From contig OZ037851.1 in the NCBI GenBank assembly GCA_964035575.1, positions 1,178,001 to 1,242,000 on the forward strand: a DNA stretch of 64,000 nt, read 5' to 3'. The position numbers and the translations under genes are program-made. Position 1 is the stretch's first letter; every line of letters begins with the position of its first letter. This stretch comes from Rhynchopus sp. YZ270_cl-10. Its lineage: Eukaryota; Euglenozoa; Diplonemea; Diplonemida; Diplonemidae. Shown here in pieces: positions 1 through 10,260 of this stretch. The notes under the pieces were generated by a model. It saw nothing but the letters and a program-made list of their open reading frames with translations, was not told the DNA's origin and ran no database searches.

Positions 1-359
1 GGCTCAGGCTCTTATCAATATTACCAACTTTTCCCCCACAGATGGGTATGTACATGAGACACATTGCAAGTTTTCTTTTCTTTTCTTTTTTCTTTTTTTT
101 TTTTTTTTTGGGAAAGGGGAGTGTTTTTTGTTTTTGAGTCCACTCATCTCTCAAGTTCTTCTTTGTACTTTTGCTGTCCCCTCCATTCCCCCCCTCTTCT
201 ACCCTTTCGTGAGGCACGAACTCTCATCTTTCAATTTTTTGTTGTTTTTATTTTTTTTTTTTTTTCCTCTTTCGCTGGAACCTCTTCTGTTGCCTTGTTT
301 TGACGCCACTGCACCACTGCAACTACTGCAGAAAGCCATACTGCAGATTTTTTTGACAG

Positions 360-414
360 TGCTTGCGTCCACCGGTGCCTGGTGAGGCGTTTGCACTTTC
401 AACTTCTCTTTTTT
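360..414 (+). repeat. Type C hairpin repeat
   Basis: Short repeat of the form TGCGTCC - small hairpin - GGCGTTTGCA - CTTTCAACTTCTC - pyrimidine run. TGC/GCA and GCGTC/GGCGT can pair (with G.T wobbles) as an outer stem, and CACC/GGTG forms the inner one. Related copies are at about 9594, 18892, 23757, 44155 and 60500; the last two lie just after stop codons. Here no gene is recognised upstream. Confidence 0.55.
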
Positions 415-485
415 ATTCCATCGGTTCCCGCCCCTCACCCTGTGACTGAAGACCTGTTTATCCGTTCTTTCGAGACACAAGAAAT

Positions 486-937
486 TACTGGGGGGGGTCG
501 AATAAAGCACGTACGTGTTTTATTAGGCGTCCCTACACTTCAGATCCTGAGGTTTTAAAAAAAAAAAAAAGTTCGAAAAGGCGAATAAAGCACGTACGTG
601 CTTTATTCGCCTTTTTGAACTTTTTGGAAAGTTTTTCCAGTCGCAATTTTTTTTTCGATTTTTTTTCGCCCAAGAGGTGATTTTGCTGCATTTCCGAGCC
701 AATCCCGGCTTGTGGTGGGGCATATTCGGAAAAATGGACAAAATTTCAGCGACTTAAATTTTCACAAAATACGAACTACCTTGTCACAACACAGGAAAAG
801 TTCAAAAAGTCGAATAAAGCACGTACGTGCTTTATTCGACGCAAAAAAAAGCAAAAATCCCATTTTTCAAATGCGTGCTTTATTCGACGTACGTGCTTTA
901 TTCGAATTACCTCGTTTATTCGGCCCCCCCCAGTAAT
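486..937. mobile_element. Foldback element with GCACGTACGTGC palindromes
   Basis: The ends are inverted repeats: TTACTGGGGGGGG at the left and its complement at the right, each followed inward by CGAATAAA (one base differs between arms). Inside lie four copies of a palindrome centred on GCACGTACGTGC and flanked by GAATAAA/TTTATTC (about 498-537, 571-620, 806-840, 868-905); the 571-620 copy is nearly perfect over 50 bases. No open frame of interest lies inside. This fits a non-autonomous foldback DNA element or MITE. No clear target-site duplication was seen beyond shared AT bases. Confidence 0.6.
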
Positions 938-1804
938 AAGACAACAAAAAAAAAAAAACAAAAAAAAAAAAGACAAAAAAACTAATACAGCTTCCCCTCT
1001 CCTCAGGAAAGTCAGGTAACACCCATCTCTAGTGGAAAAAATGAACGAAACAAAGATTCTCCCTTTCTCCTTTTAAAAATGTTTTTTTTTAACGTCCTTG
1101 TGTGCTTTCTCTTTGATTGGAAAGCATGAAGTAGGAACTTAATGGTAACGATTTGGCAGGAGATTTTTGGGGAGTCAGTTTTGCTCCCAAATCGGAGATA
1201 TGTGCATTTGTTTTAAAAGGCCCAGCACTGAAGGTGTGACTGAGCATGCAAGGCTTAGGATCATCTTGAAAGGGAAATTTTTTTTTTTAAATATTTTTCT
1301 TCAAAATGAAGGTTGGAACCGATGCGTGCCATGAGGCCCCCCGTTCCTCCCTTCTTCTTTAGTTCCATACCAACTGTTTTCCCCCTAAAATGTAGGGTGG
1401 TGTACCTAATTCTTCTCAATTTTTTTTTTTTTTGGCTTTTTTTTTTTTTGGTATTGTTTTGCAAACAAGCCACTGTGCACCGTACACCTCCTTATTTTAA
1501 CTAAAAGTCCTGCATCGCTGCCAGGTCTTTCTCGCCTCCACTAATAACGCCCCTCTCCCTCCCTATCCCCCTTAAACCTTAACCAGTAAAAAAAATCGGC
1601 TCGATTTTTAACCAAAAAAAAGGAAAAAAAAATCCCCATTTTTCAAAATTCTCGCATTTTTTTCAAAATATGAAACCCAATAATATGACATTCTCTCCAA
1701 AAGCAACACACATCAAATCTTCCCCCCATTCTTCTTTTTCTCTTTTGATTTGACTTTGCTTGACTTATTCTTGTACTTTTTTTTTTTATTTCAACTTTCC
1801 AAAA

Positions 1805-2305
1805 ATGATGACCGGAAACTACACAAAAAACGCTGCGGATTGCATCGCGAAGCTGTTCGGAAGCTCAGCACACTCTGGCTCGATTGCGAAGGAGACTGGC
1901 AAGGTGTCTGCCTTCACTTTGATGGTCTACTCGAAGCTGTGCGCTGGGCGGAATATTGATGCAGTTGTGTTGTCAGGACATGCCGTGCTTTTGAGCGACT
2001 TCCTTCTGAACCAGGGGGGACACAGCTTTAGTTCGCACCAGATCCAACTTCTTACATGTGTGAGCCTTCAGGTAACCGGAAAGGTCTTGGTTGGGGACGA
2101 CCTCTGGCCATGCAACACAGTGATGTGCAAGTACTCGGGCATGACACTTAAGGAGTTTAATGCCTTTGAGCGCTGGTTTGTGCAGGCCATGGATTGGGCA
2201 GTGACACCCGATGCCGCAGCAACTGAAGAGGTTCGCCGCTTTCTGAACAACGAAAGCATTGAGGAGGGCGAGCAGGTGGGGAAGTCGCCGTTGGTTGGAA
2301 TGTGA
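1805..2305 (+). CDS. PHO80-type cyclin-like protein
   Basis: 166-residue protein. The middle and end resemble the N-terminal cyclin box of PHO80/Pcl-type cyclins: a helix with LLSDFLL, then IQLLTCVSLQVTGKVLVGDD (the position of LLxxALLxAxKFLDD in the family), then YSGMTLKEFNAFERWFVQAM and DWAV (family: GGISxxELNxLExxFLxxLDW). Such cyclins partner cyclin-dependent kinases, often in nutrient or cell-cycle control. The start is the first of two adjacent ATGs after a long pyrimidine tract, with no upstream ATG in frame. Codon use is clearly coding, unlike the flanks. The stop is followed by AATAAATAAAG and, 107 bases on, by a type B hairpin repeat. The conserved Asp/Lys of the family is only partly recognisable, so the exact subfamily is uncertain. 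Confidence 0.75.
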   Translation: MMTGNYTKNAADCIAKLFGSSAHSGSIAKETGKVSAFTLMVYSKLCAGRNIDAVVLSGHAVLLSDFLLNQGGHSFSSHQIQLLTCVSLQVTGKVLVGDDLWPCNTVMCKYSGMTLKEFNAFERWFVQAMDWAVTPDAAATEEVRRFLNNESIEEGEQVGKSPLVGM

Positions 2306-2411
2306 TTGTTGCATTTTTCAAAATAAATAAAGAAAAAAAAAATTGACCCTCGGGTCCATCATAACAATTGTTTTTAGTCTAGAGTCAGTGTATATCTTTA
2401 CCTGTTTAAAT

Positions 2412-2446
2412 TGATGTGTGCACAGTGAGGCATATCCGTCTTGAGA
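2412..2446 (+). repeat. Type B hairpin repeat after cyclin gene
   Basis: GATGTGTGCACAGTGAGGCA followed by a degenerate tail (ATCCGTCTTG). It is a diverged member of the type B family (stem TGTGC / GCACA, loop ACGAGAG, tail TTCATCTT) best preserved at 58876. It lies 107 bases after the cyclin stop codon. Confidence 0.45.
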
Positions 2447-3215
2447 AGTTATCATTTATTCTTTTTAAAGATGTACATAGTCTACACCCCATTCATCATT
2501 TCACGTTTTGACTTATTTTTTATTCTTGATCATACCCCCTCAAAACGTTTTCTTCTTGACGTTTTCATCCCTCCCGTTCTTTCCCTGCCCCCCCCTTTTT
2601 TTTGTGCTTTCCTCCGGATGGCTGGCATCGTACGTGGGTCAGTCGGAGGTGCCTGCATCAATAAAAAAAATGCTGATTTTTCGACATTACCCAATCTTCA
2701 AATTCCTTTTTTTCTTATTTTTCTTTCTCTGTGTGAAACTGTTTTTCGCAGTTTTTTAAGTGTAATGTTTTAAAAGTGATGTTTTCGCACGATCTCTCCA
2801 ATTCCCTCGCTGATTGTCTATCGCATCCTTCCTTGCGAAAGGTTGTTCATAATCAACAGCGAGGGGAAGAAGAGGGAAAGGGAGAGAGAGTGTGGGGAGT
2901 ACCGCCACCGAAAATGGGGGAGGGGGCAGTTGTGTTAATGCTTGCTCGCGTGTGGGGTATGGTTTCAGATTGCAAACAAAAGAGCAGACACTAGACCCTC
3001 TCTGTGGAAGATGTGTGGTTTATTTCATCTTCTACCTGTATTTGCTAAGTTTTTCTTTCTATTTTTTTTTTTTTTTTTTTTGCTTTCTTTTTTTTTTTTG
3101 CAAAATAAATAAAAAAAAAAACGCTTGGCGATATCTTTCTGCATCTCGCAGGGAGGTTTTCCGGCGTCAACAAAATAAAAAAAAAACCCACCCTGGTGTG
3201 GCTGACGACCCCAAA

Positions 3216-3281
3216 ATAGCAGAAAATAGCAGAAAATAGCAGAAAATAGCAGAAAATAGCAGAAAATAGCAGAAAATAGCA
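3216..3281. repeat. Minisatellite, 10-bp unit AAAATAGCAG
   Basis: About six consecutive copies of AAAATAGCAG introduced by GACCCCAAAATAGC. A second array of the same unit with a similar introduction (GACCCCCAAAATAGC) begins at 3641. The two arrays bracket an unrelated 7-bp repeat. Confidence 0.85.
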
Positions 3282-3339
3282 CTTTAGGGGGGTTTTTTTG
3301 GGTTTGGTGGCTGGGTGGTGGTGTGGCTCATGATGACAG

Positions 3340-3440
3340 TACATAGTACACAGTACACAGTACACAGTACACAGTACACAGTACACAGTACACAGTACAC
3401 AGTACACAGTACACAGTACACAGTACACAGTACACAGTAC
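3340..3440. repeat. Minisatellite, 7-bp unit ACAGTAC
   Basis: About fourteen tandem copies of ACAGTAC with no spacers. Because 7 is not a multiple of 3, all frames stay open on both strands and yield spurious repetitive proteins. Confidence 0.9.
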
Positions 3441-3640
3441 AGCACCTGGTCTATATCGGGACAAGATACATTTTTTTTTGCTAAAATTGCTCTTATTTTT
3501 ACGCGTTTTTGCTCGAAAAAAACGTTGTCCTGCATCTTTGGTAGGTGTTTTGGGGACTGGCTGGGGTCAGGAGTCCCTCATTTCCCCTCCCTTTAGCAAA
3601 AGCCCAAACCACGGCCAAAAAATAAAAAAAATCCAGACCC

Positions 3641-3702
3641 CCAAAATAGCAGAAAATAGCAGAAAATAGCAGAAAGTAGCAGAAAATAGCAGAAAATAGC
3701 AC
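3641..3702. repeat. Second AAAATAGCAG minisatellite array
   Basis: About five copies of the same 10-bp unit as at 3216-3281, one with a G substitution (AAAGTAGCAG). Both arrays are in the same orientation and follow a run of C after GAC. Confidence 0.85.
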
Positions 3703-4002
3703 CCCCCTTCAGCCACACCAGGACCCCCCGTTTTCACCATGCACCAAAACAGTGATATGTTGCCAACACTCTTTGGCGGGGAATGGTACAGACGGTATTG
3801 AGGTGCTTTTTTGTCACCAGGTTGGAAGTGGTCATGACACGGGACAATATTCATGTTTACAATAGAAGGATATATTCTCAATTGCGTTGTCCTACGGTGG
3901 TTGCTGCGCTTCGCACTGTGTTGATCTGGAGAGTGAAAGACACTGAGGTTTTTCTTTGGCATATGAATGCACGACCCGAGGCATATTGATCTTTCAAAAA
4001 AA

Positions 4003-4054
4003 AGTGGAGATTGCACAAACTGGCAACAAATCGAGGCAACTACAACAATTTGTC
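4003..4054 (+). repeat. Type E repeat (GTGGAG ... CAACTACA)
   Basis: GTGGAGATTGCACAA, a short variable part, then GAGGCAACTACA and a CAAT tail. Better copies lie at 4776-4838, 16381-16443 and, on the minus strand, 34134-34192. The function is unknown. Confidence 0.6.
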
Positions 4055-4184
4055 AAAAAAAAAAATCTTTGGGTTGCAAAAAAGGTTCAGCATGAAATGC
4101 GTTTTGGCTTGAACCATCGCCTTTTATTTAGACAGCCCATCTTTCAAAAAAACCCAGCGTTTTCCAGCTAACCATAGTGGTAAA

Positions 4185-4221
4185 GATGTGTGTGCACGAG
4201 AGGCACGTTCATCTTTCAAGG
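4185..4221 (+). repeat. Type B hairpin repeat
   Basis: GATGTGTGTGCACGAGAGGC with tail ACGTTCATCTTTC: stem TGTGC/GCACG (one T.G pair), loop ACGAGAG, tail TTCATCTT. No gene is recognised just upstream. Confidence 0.6.
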
Positions 4222-4312
4222 ATTCCTTTTATCATTGCAGGCGCTGAATTGAAACCCAATGAATACAATATCAACAGGTGGTAATCTCCACAAATAAAAA
4301 AATAAATAAGAT

Positions 4313-4362
4313 AGTGGAGCACACTCTAGGGTGGCTACACTAATACAACCAAGTTTTCAAAA
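4313..4362 (+). repeat. Type D repeat (GTGGAG - hairpin - CTACACTAATACAACC)
   Basis: GTGGAGCACACTCTAGGGTG, then GCTACACTAATACAACCAAG and a T/A tail. ACTC/GGGT can pair inside; GTGGAG/CTACAC pair outside with one mismatch. Related copies are at 7550, 8777, 9979, 46380 and 46537, with different but still pairing inner stems. Confidence 0.65.
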
Positions 4363-4775
4363 AAATAACGTAGACAAAAGGATAGAAAAGCCCCACGGCG
4401 ATATAAATCCTAAAAGAGTTCTTGAAATGAGGGGAGGAAAATATTGTGCGGATAGGGAGCGTATCCTCGGGATGTGTTCAACTAACACAGCCCATTTCTA
4501 ATTATTCAAAATAAAAGAACAATATTGCTTTTTTTTCCCCCAGGTCCGTATACCTGTTCTCCCCCACTGACTGCTGTGCCATCCCGCACTACTGGCTTTT
4601 CAACTCACAACAACAATAAAATAAAATAGCGGGTTTTTTAAGCTCGTGTTCATTTTTTTTTTTTGTCTTTCTTTCGTCTTTTTTTTTTTATACTATGAAC
4701 CTACTCAGGCTGTTGGCTAATTTAGTTCTAGGTACCAGGATATGGCCGATGGGGGTTTAAAAAAAAGTGGAGAAA

Positions 4776-4838
4776 GTGGAGATTGCACAACTGTGGCAAC
4801 ACAACCAAGGCAACTACACTACTCCAAAACAATTTATC
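4776..4838 (+). repeat. Type E repeat
   Basis: GTGGAGATTGCACAACTGTG followed by GCAACACAACCAAGGCAACT, then ACACTACTCC and a CAAT-rich tail. It is nearly identical to the copy at 16381-16443. Confidence 0.7.
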
Positions 4839-4938
4839 AAAAATTAGTCAACACACCCTGAACACCCCAATGCCATCACATGCACAGTAAACCCCTCGGG
4901 TGTGCTATGCACACTATTGGCTTTTCCTCACCCCCCTC

Positions 4939-5419
4939 CACAGCAGAGAATAAGGTAGGGGGGGCCGGGGACCGGGGACCGGGTTATTCTCAGCCGGACT
5001 GGGACACAATATGTAGAAAACAGTGGTGAAAACGCCCGAAAGTGGGAGGGGACCCGGGCGCGGGAGGGTGGGGGACCGGGACCAGGACCAGGTACTGGTC
5101 CCGGTCTCTGTCCCGGTCCTGGTCCAGGACCAGTACCAGGACCAGGACCGATACCAGGACCGGGACTGGGACCGGGACCAGTACCAGTACCGGGACCGGG
5201 ACCAGTACCAGGACTGGGACTGGGACTGGGACCGATACCAGGACCGGGACTGGGACCGGGACCAGTACCGGGACCGGGACCAGTACCAGTACCAGGACCG
5301 GGACTGGGACCGATACCAGGACCGGGACTGGGACCAGGACCGGGACCAGGACCAGTACTGGGACCAGGGACCAGGGACCGGGGAGCGGGGACCGGGGACC
5401 GGGCTTATTCTCTGCTGTG
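4939..5419. mobile_element. Inverted-repeat element filled with GGACC(A/G) repeats
   Basis: The ends are perfect 16-bp inverted repeats: CACAGCAGAGAATAAG at 4939-4954 and its complement at 5404-5419. Inside the termini lie GGGGACC-type repeats, and 5080-5390 is a dense hexanucleotide array of GGGACC/GGACCA units. The long repetitive frames here (Tyr/Trp/Ser/Arg or Gly/Thr-rich) come from the array and are not genes. This is probably a non-autonomous DNA element whose interior has expanded. Confidence 0.65.
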
Positions 5420-6335
5420 CCCCCCTCTGCTCCACCCCGATTTTTGGTGGTCTGTCTCACACCTTACCCGAAAATAACAAAAAGATGGGGACTGTTGGCT
5501 TGCACTGAAGTTGGGAATTTTGACCGATTTCTGGCCAATTTTGATTTTTTTTTTTCTTTTTTTGTACAACTTGGCTCGAAGTTGCATTACCGACTGCTTC
5601 TTGTCTATACCAATATAAAATCTTTGTTCAGTCCAAATGTGTGTATGCTTAAGGGATAGCGAATGTTTCTCTTAGAAGAGAGATCCAGAAAGAAACCTGT
5701 TGGGAGGGGCATTATCTACGAAGCAGTGAAGCACTGCACTGTTTGTATGGTAGCTAAAACACTTCTTGGCATCCCGGAGCTGCTGCCCCTTGAGATGCTC
5801 TTCCCAATGCTGTCCGCTTCTGATGTAATCGGCGAGCATTTTTTTCCCCCAAAAAAAGAGAAAGCAAGAGAAAAAATATCAAAAACTTCATAAAAACCCA
5901 AACTCAAAATAAAATAAAAAACAAAACGTTGCACAGTTATATATTGTCTGATAACTGATCATGGCTTTTAGCGGTTCCCGGGTTAGTTTTCCATTATTCT
6001 TACCTGTCATGTACCCCATTACAGTACTCAAATTGGCGCCCAAATAAGGTGGACGTAGTGATTTTTTTGGAGTAATTTGTCGACTTTTTTTGACGCCAAG
6101 CATATTTGGACTACTGTATGTATGTGGCTCTAAAGACACCCTATCTCCCTGGAGATGGTTTTTCGTGTGGATATCTGCGAGTCTTTTTTGCCATTTAAGT
6201 TGTCTCAGAAGGGAAAAGCTTTTCAAAAAAAACCCCCTGTTACAAAAAAAACTCGAAGTTTTATTACCGACTACTTCTTGTCTTTTCCAACATAAACCAT
6301 CTAAGGTGTCTCAGACACTTCTCTCACTACATTCA

Positions 6336-6452
6336 TAGGCTGATTGACGTGGGCTTGACATGTCCCATTTTTCACTTTTTACCACTGATCACCACCGATC
6401 ACCATGTATTACCACGGATTACCACCGACCAAGCTCAGCGTCAATCAGCCTA
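6336..6452. mobile_element. 117-bp MITE with target-site duplication
   Basis: Perfect 14-bp inverted ends, TAGGCTGATTGACG (6336-6349) and its complement (6439-6452), are flanked by a direct repeat ATTCA (6331-6335 and 6453-6457). The interior has four approximate 10-bp units of the form ATYACCAYSG. The ends and target duplication are those expected of a short cut-and-paste DNA element. Confidence 0.7.
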
Positions 6453-6610
6453 ATTCATCTCACAATTTTTGTTTTTTTTTTGTTTTTGTTATGAACCAAC
6501 CTGCAATTGTTTTTTGCAGTATTCCCCCCTTTTTAGATATGTGTGTGTCCTTCTGAGGCCGTATCATCTCTAACGTTCTTCTTTTTCCTGCCCAGGTGGC
6601 TATTTTTTTT

Positions 6611-6652
6611 GGCACACTGCCACGAGAGGGCTTTGTACTTCAACTTATCTCT
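6611..6652 (+). repeat. Hairpin repeat with ACGAGAG loop
   Basis: CACACTGCC - ACGAGAG - GGCTTTGTACTTCAACTT. The GCC/GGC stem closes the same ACGAGAG loop as types A and B, but the tail CTTCAACTT is closer to type C. A sister copy lies at 23351-23385. Confidence 0.5.
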
Positions 6653-7360
6653 ACTCGTGGAGTGCTTGCTAGCACGCTTTGAGGCAAATGTTGTTATGTT
6701 TTTTATTTTTGTTTTTTATTTCCCCCCCACTCCCCGTTCCCCGCCCCCATCTACTTTCCAATTATGCTTGTTCTGCTTGTTTATACCCCTCGACCCCCCT
6801 TCTAATTTCTTTCCTACACGTGTAAGGATGCATGAGCAATCCGTTGGGAAAGCTATTTCATCTGTTACAACTGACGACACAAACACCTGATGTCGAACCT
6901 CATCTACTTCCTTTTCCCCTTCCCACCCCTTTTTTTGAGGTGAGTGACGATCACCTAATAACTACATTATGCCCTACTTACTTCTTTTTTTCTTCTTTTT
7001 CTTCTTTTCTTTTACATAAACCTCTTCCTGATAACTGTGGAGGGTCTTCGGACCCTGGTCGCAAGAGGGGGGGGTTTTTTTTTTAGCAGGTTAGAGATTA
7101 GCAGCTGAAATCTGCAAAAATTTTTTTTCCTTTTCTTCCTTTTTTTGGCCTTTTCTTAGTTCGGAGATCGTGAATAAGTCGTCATCTCAAACAAAGTAAC
7201 GCATCCTTTTCTCTTTGACTTGATGTCAGCAAAACTTAGAAAAAACAAGACCCACCCACAAAACAAAAACAAACGCAAAAAAAAGCGGGAAAAAACAAAC
7301 AAGAGCACTGCCTTTTTTTTTTCTGTGAAGAGAAAGTTCTGAAATCAATCCTTTTTTTGA

Positions 7361-7411
7361 AAGGTGACTAAACACAAGAGAGGCTTAGGTTCATCTTATA
7401 AACTTTTCTTT
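7361..7411 (+). repeat. Type A hairpin repeat
   Basis: AAGGTGACTAAACACAAGAG, then AGGCTTAGGTTCATCTTATA and AACTTTTC. It matches the family pattern stem CTAAGC/GCTTAG, loop ACGAGAG, tail TTCATCTTATAAAC, with some stem decay. Confidence 0.6.
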
Positions 7412-7549
7412 TATTCTCCCCCATTCCCATTTTCAAACCCTATCCACACCTCTCTACAGGGGTATATTCCCAGTTAATATTCTCCCATTAAACCCTTTTA
7501 CAACCCCGTTTTTAGAACGTGCAAAAAAAAGGCTTGACTTAGTGGATCA

Positions 7550-7590
7550 CATCCTCTGATGTCTACACTAATGTCCCCCTTTTTTATAGT
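7550..7590 (+). repeat. Type D repeat variant
   Basis: AGTGGATCACATCCTCTGAT then GTCTACACTAATG. The inner stem is ACATC/GATGT, a sequence different from other type D copies but perfectly paired; the outer GTGGA/CTACAC is kept. Confidence 0.5.
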
Positions 7591-7672
7591 GTCCCGCAAG
7601 TAAAAAGGGGGGAGGGGGCGTAGCATTGCTATTTGACCCCTTCTACTGGGTAGGAATTAGCTGAGATGGTCA

Positions 7673-7805
7673 GACAATGCAACGAGGCCGACTACTCCTA
7701 AAAGTAGGCATGTCAAGAAAATCTATCTGAGGCGTGTCTTAGGTGTACTAATACTGACAATCACGCCTCAGCGACGCCTGAGTATTATTAATGAGCCTCA
7801 GCCCA
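7673..7805. mobile_element. Fragment related to the 12.9-14.0 kb foldback element
   Basis: It begins with ACAATGCAACGAGGCCGACT, the terminal sequence of the element at 12909-13986, and contains degenerate CGCCTGAG/CTCAGGCG palindromes. No matching right terminus is visible, so it is probably a truncated or internally deleted relative. Confidence 0.5.
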
Positions 7806-8465
7806 CGTTCCCTGTTAGTGGGTGAACAATCCAACCCTTAGACAATTCTGCTTGTCTAGGCTAGGGAGAAGAAGTCAGCTTTACGCTGGCATAAAAATAA
7901 AGTTTTTTCACGAAAAAAGAAAAAAAAAACCCATCGAAAGCTTCCGGGGGTGGTATTGTGGGTATTCTTTTCCCACCCTTTTTAGGGTTTTCTGTTTCCG
8001 TCTTCTTACAAAAAAAAAAATGTCGTATTTTATTTTTTTTTCTTCTGAACCTCCTATCTGGCTGACCTTACGCACCCCCACTTTTGGAGAGTGGACAGCG
8101 TTCATAGTCTGTAATATTTTGCTATGCCATTTTTTCTCTAATTGTTTTCCCATCCGCAGAGCGTGAACTATCAACCTCACTTTTTTCTTCTCCCTTTCAA
8201 TGAGCCGAGGCTAAGGGGGCCATCTTCTTTTTTTTCTCTATATTTTTTTTTTTTTGGTACGACTTTCTCCTTACCAGTGGTGCAGTGTGGGTACACAAGC
8301 ACTGCTTCTACACGATGTCTTATCTTTTTTTGTAAACCAGAATGGTGTTCGGTATATTCTTAATTCTGCGCAATTTTTCGGGGTGGAAAAAAAAACATTG
8401 CTCTCTTGGGCCTTGAGACTGAGGCACTCTTTCACATTTTCTACCCATTTACGCACCACATATTA

Positions 8466-8628
8466 GCGGTTCACGGGAGGGGGGGACTAGTCAGAGGGGC
8501 TACTAGTACTACTCCAAATGACTGGTGTTTTACGACTAGTGTTGCACCCGTAACACTACTAGTTTCGCACTGGTCATTACGACTAGTAGTTCCACTAGTA
8601 GTCCTCCTGGCTAGTCTGCCGTGAATTT
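8466..8628. mobile_element. Small foldback element with ACTAGT palindromes
   Basis: Inverted ends share TTCACGG/CCGTGAA, and the interior carries at least seven ACTAGT or near-ACTAGT units in both orientations. About 160 bp long with no coding potential. It has the same architecture as the other foldbacks in the window but its own palindrome. Confidence 0.5.
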
Positions 8629-8776
8629 GCCTTGTCCAACGCAATTACAATAAATGCCCCTTTATTCCCCCCCTTTATTGGCGAAGGTGAACCTGTCTGC
8701 ACATCCCTTAGACCAATAGAACAAAGTGCAAGCCTCTCAGGGGTTTTTGCAAAAACAGAAGAAAAATAAAAAAAAT

Positions 8777-8827
8777 AGTGAAGCACACTCCAGGGTGGCT
8801 ACACTAATACAACCAAGTTTTCAAAAA
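8777..8827 (+). repeat. Type D repeat
   Basis: GTGAAGCACACTCCAGGGTG then GCTACACTAATACAACCAAG. Close to the copy at 4313, but the inner pair is CTCC/GGGT. Confidence 0.65.
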
Positions 8828-9345
8828 AATAAAAAATAAAAATCAGTGCATCGGCCTTGGAAGTATTCGTGATTATAATGCATACCTCTGAAGGCAGAGA
8901 CACTGAAATTCCACCCCCTTTTTTCCTGCTGAAGATGGCGATGAAGTTTTATTAGGTGGCTGAGTACAGCTTGGCCTCTTAGCAACTTTGTCGGTAGCTC
9001 AATTTTGTCTTCTTTGGGAAGGAAAAAGGGAGGGGGGGTAAACCCTAGACTTGCTGCCGATTTTTTTTTTTTTTATATATCACTGACCGCCATTTGTCGT
9101 TGTATGCTACTTCTTATTTTTTTTTTTTTTGCTTATAATATACTACAGGTATTGCTCTGTTCTGAGAACGGTTGCAAGTGTCTGTGTATGCGTGCTGTGT
9201 TTTGCTTTTTGTCTCTCTTCCTGCTTAGGGGGGGTGCGCCCGCGAGCGTTATGCGTTATGCGTTTGCAATTTTATTACTATAAATTGCAAGGCAATTTTC
9301 CCCCTCGTTTGCATTTTTATTTTGTTTTTTTGAAGGTGACTAAAA

Positions 9346-9391
9346 ATGTGACTAAGCACGAGAGGCTCAGGGTCATATGTTAAACCTTTTT
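9346..9391 (+). repeat. Type A hairpin repeat
   Basis: GTGACTAAGCACGAGAGGCT then CAGGGTCATATGTTAAACC. Loop ACGAGAG is intact and the tail is diverged (GTCATAT). Confidence 0.6.
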
Positions 9392-9593
9392 TTGGGTACC
9401 ACTGGCTGTAACTTTACCTTCCGCGTGTAGTGCTATATAGGAGTAAAGATGGACCTGTTTTTCGTTGATATTTCCTTTCAGTTAAAGGTGACTACTCAGG
9501 GGACCTTATGATGGTTTAGTTTCCCGATTTATTTTTTCTTCCTCCTTCTTCTTCTCCTTCTCCTTCTCCTAATTTTCGATATTTTTTTTTTCT

Positions 9594-9647
9594 GTGCCTG
9601 CGTCCGTTGATGAACGGTGGGGCGTTTGCACTTACAACTTCTCTTTT
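9594..9647 (+). repeat. Type C hairpin repeat
   Basis: GCCTGCGTCCGTTGATGAAC, then GGTGGGGCGTTTGCACTTAC and AACTTCTC. The inner stem CCGTT/AACGG is perfect; it differs from the inner stems of the 360 and 44155 copies, which also pair. Confidence 0.6.
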
Positions 9648-9700
9648 TTTTTTTTGTTTGCTATGAACCCGCTAGTCGCGCCCTAATACCATATTTTTTT

Positions 9701-9750
9701 AAGGTGACTAAGCGCGAGAGGCTTAGGATCATCTTATAAACTTTTCTTTT
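9701..9750 (+). repeat. Type A hairpin repeat
   Basis: AAGGTGACTAAGCGCGAGAG then GCTTAGGATCATCTTATAAA and CTTTTC. Stem CTAAGC/GCTTAG is complete; the loop is GCGAGAG. Confidence 0.65.
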
Positions 9751-9978
9751 TTTTGCGCTACAATTCAATGGAGGAGACAGGGACAGCAGCTTCATTAACT
9801 TTGAAGGAAAACAATATTTTTAGATCTGATAGATTCGATGGAAAATGTGGCTGATTTTTTTCTTTTTTGCACGGAAACGATGATGGTGTGTGCACCAGGA
9901 TAGCTACACTTCATTCAATATTCAGATTTCACCGCCCTCCCAAAAAAAAAAAAAAATACAAAACAAAACTCTATTGTA

Positions 9979-10030
9979 TAGTGGAGTTCATCCTCGGGTG
10001 TCTACACTAATACAACCAAGTTTTCAAAAC
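9979..10030 (+). repeat. Type D repeat
   Basis: AGTGGAGTTCATCCTCGGGT then GTCTACACTAATACAACCAA. Nearly identical to the copy at 46380. Confidence 0.7.
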
Positions 10031-10222
10031 TCAAAAAACAATTTATTTTTTATGAACAAAAGCTTTTCCCCGTCTGTAAGAGCCCCTCCACACACGGGCT
10101 CAGAAATATGTCTTGCCCCAATGTTTTAACAGGCGTTGTCACTTTCTGGTGTTGGTTCCTGTGCTATTTTATTCTCCTCTCTTCAAAGCTGTGCTACAAT
10201 ATATATTTTTCCCCCTAAGGAC

Positions 10223-10260
10223 AAGGTGACTGAGCACGAGAGGCTTATGGCCATCTTAGA
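10223..10260 (+). repeat. Type A hairpin repeat
   Basis: AAGGTGACTGAGCACGAGAG then GCTTATGGCCATCTTAG. Loop ACGAGAG is intact; stem and tail are each slightly changed. Confidence 0.55.

Larger units (their letters stand above)
1..1804. other. Non-coding leader region, homopolymer-rich
   Basis: No supportable gene. The stretch is rich in T and A runs and holds a type C hairpin repeat (about 360-414) and a foldback element (486-937). From 938 to 1804 I see only A/T-rich spacer with pyrimidine tracts; the last tract lies just before the cyclin start codon at 1805. Short open frames here are translations of homopolymers and are not listed. Confidence 0.7.

Noticed and set aside
3340-3440. CRISPR-like array
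   Set aside because: Seven-base units in perfect tandem without spacers, in a eukaryotic context.
3045-3596. Open frames repeating YCVLCTV or HSTQYTV
   Set aside because: Product of the 7-bp ACAGTAC minisatellite, which keeps every frame open.
4914-5659. Long Tyr/Trp/Ser/Arg-rich or Gly/Thr-rich open frames on both strands
   Set aside because: They are translations of the GGACC(A/G) hexanucleotide array; open frames exist in several frames at once.
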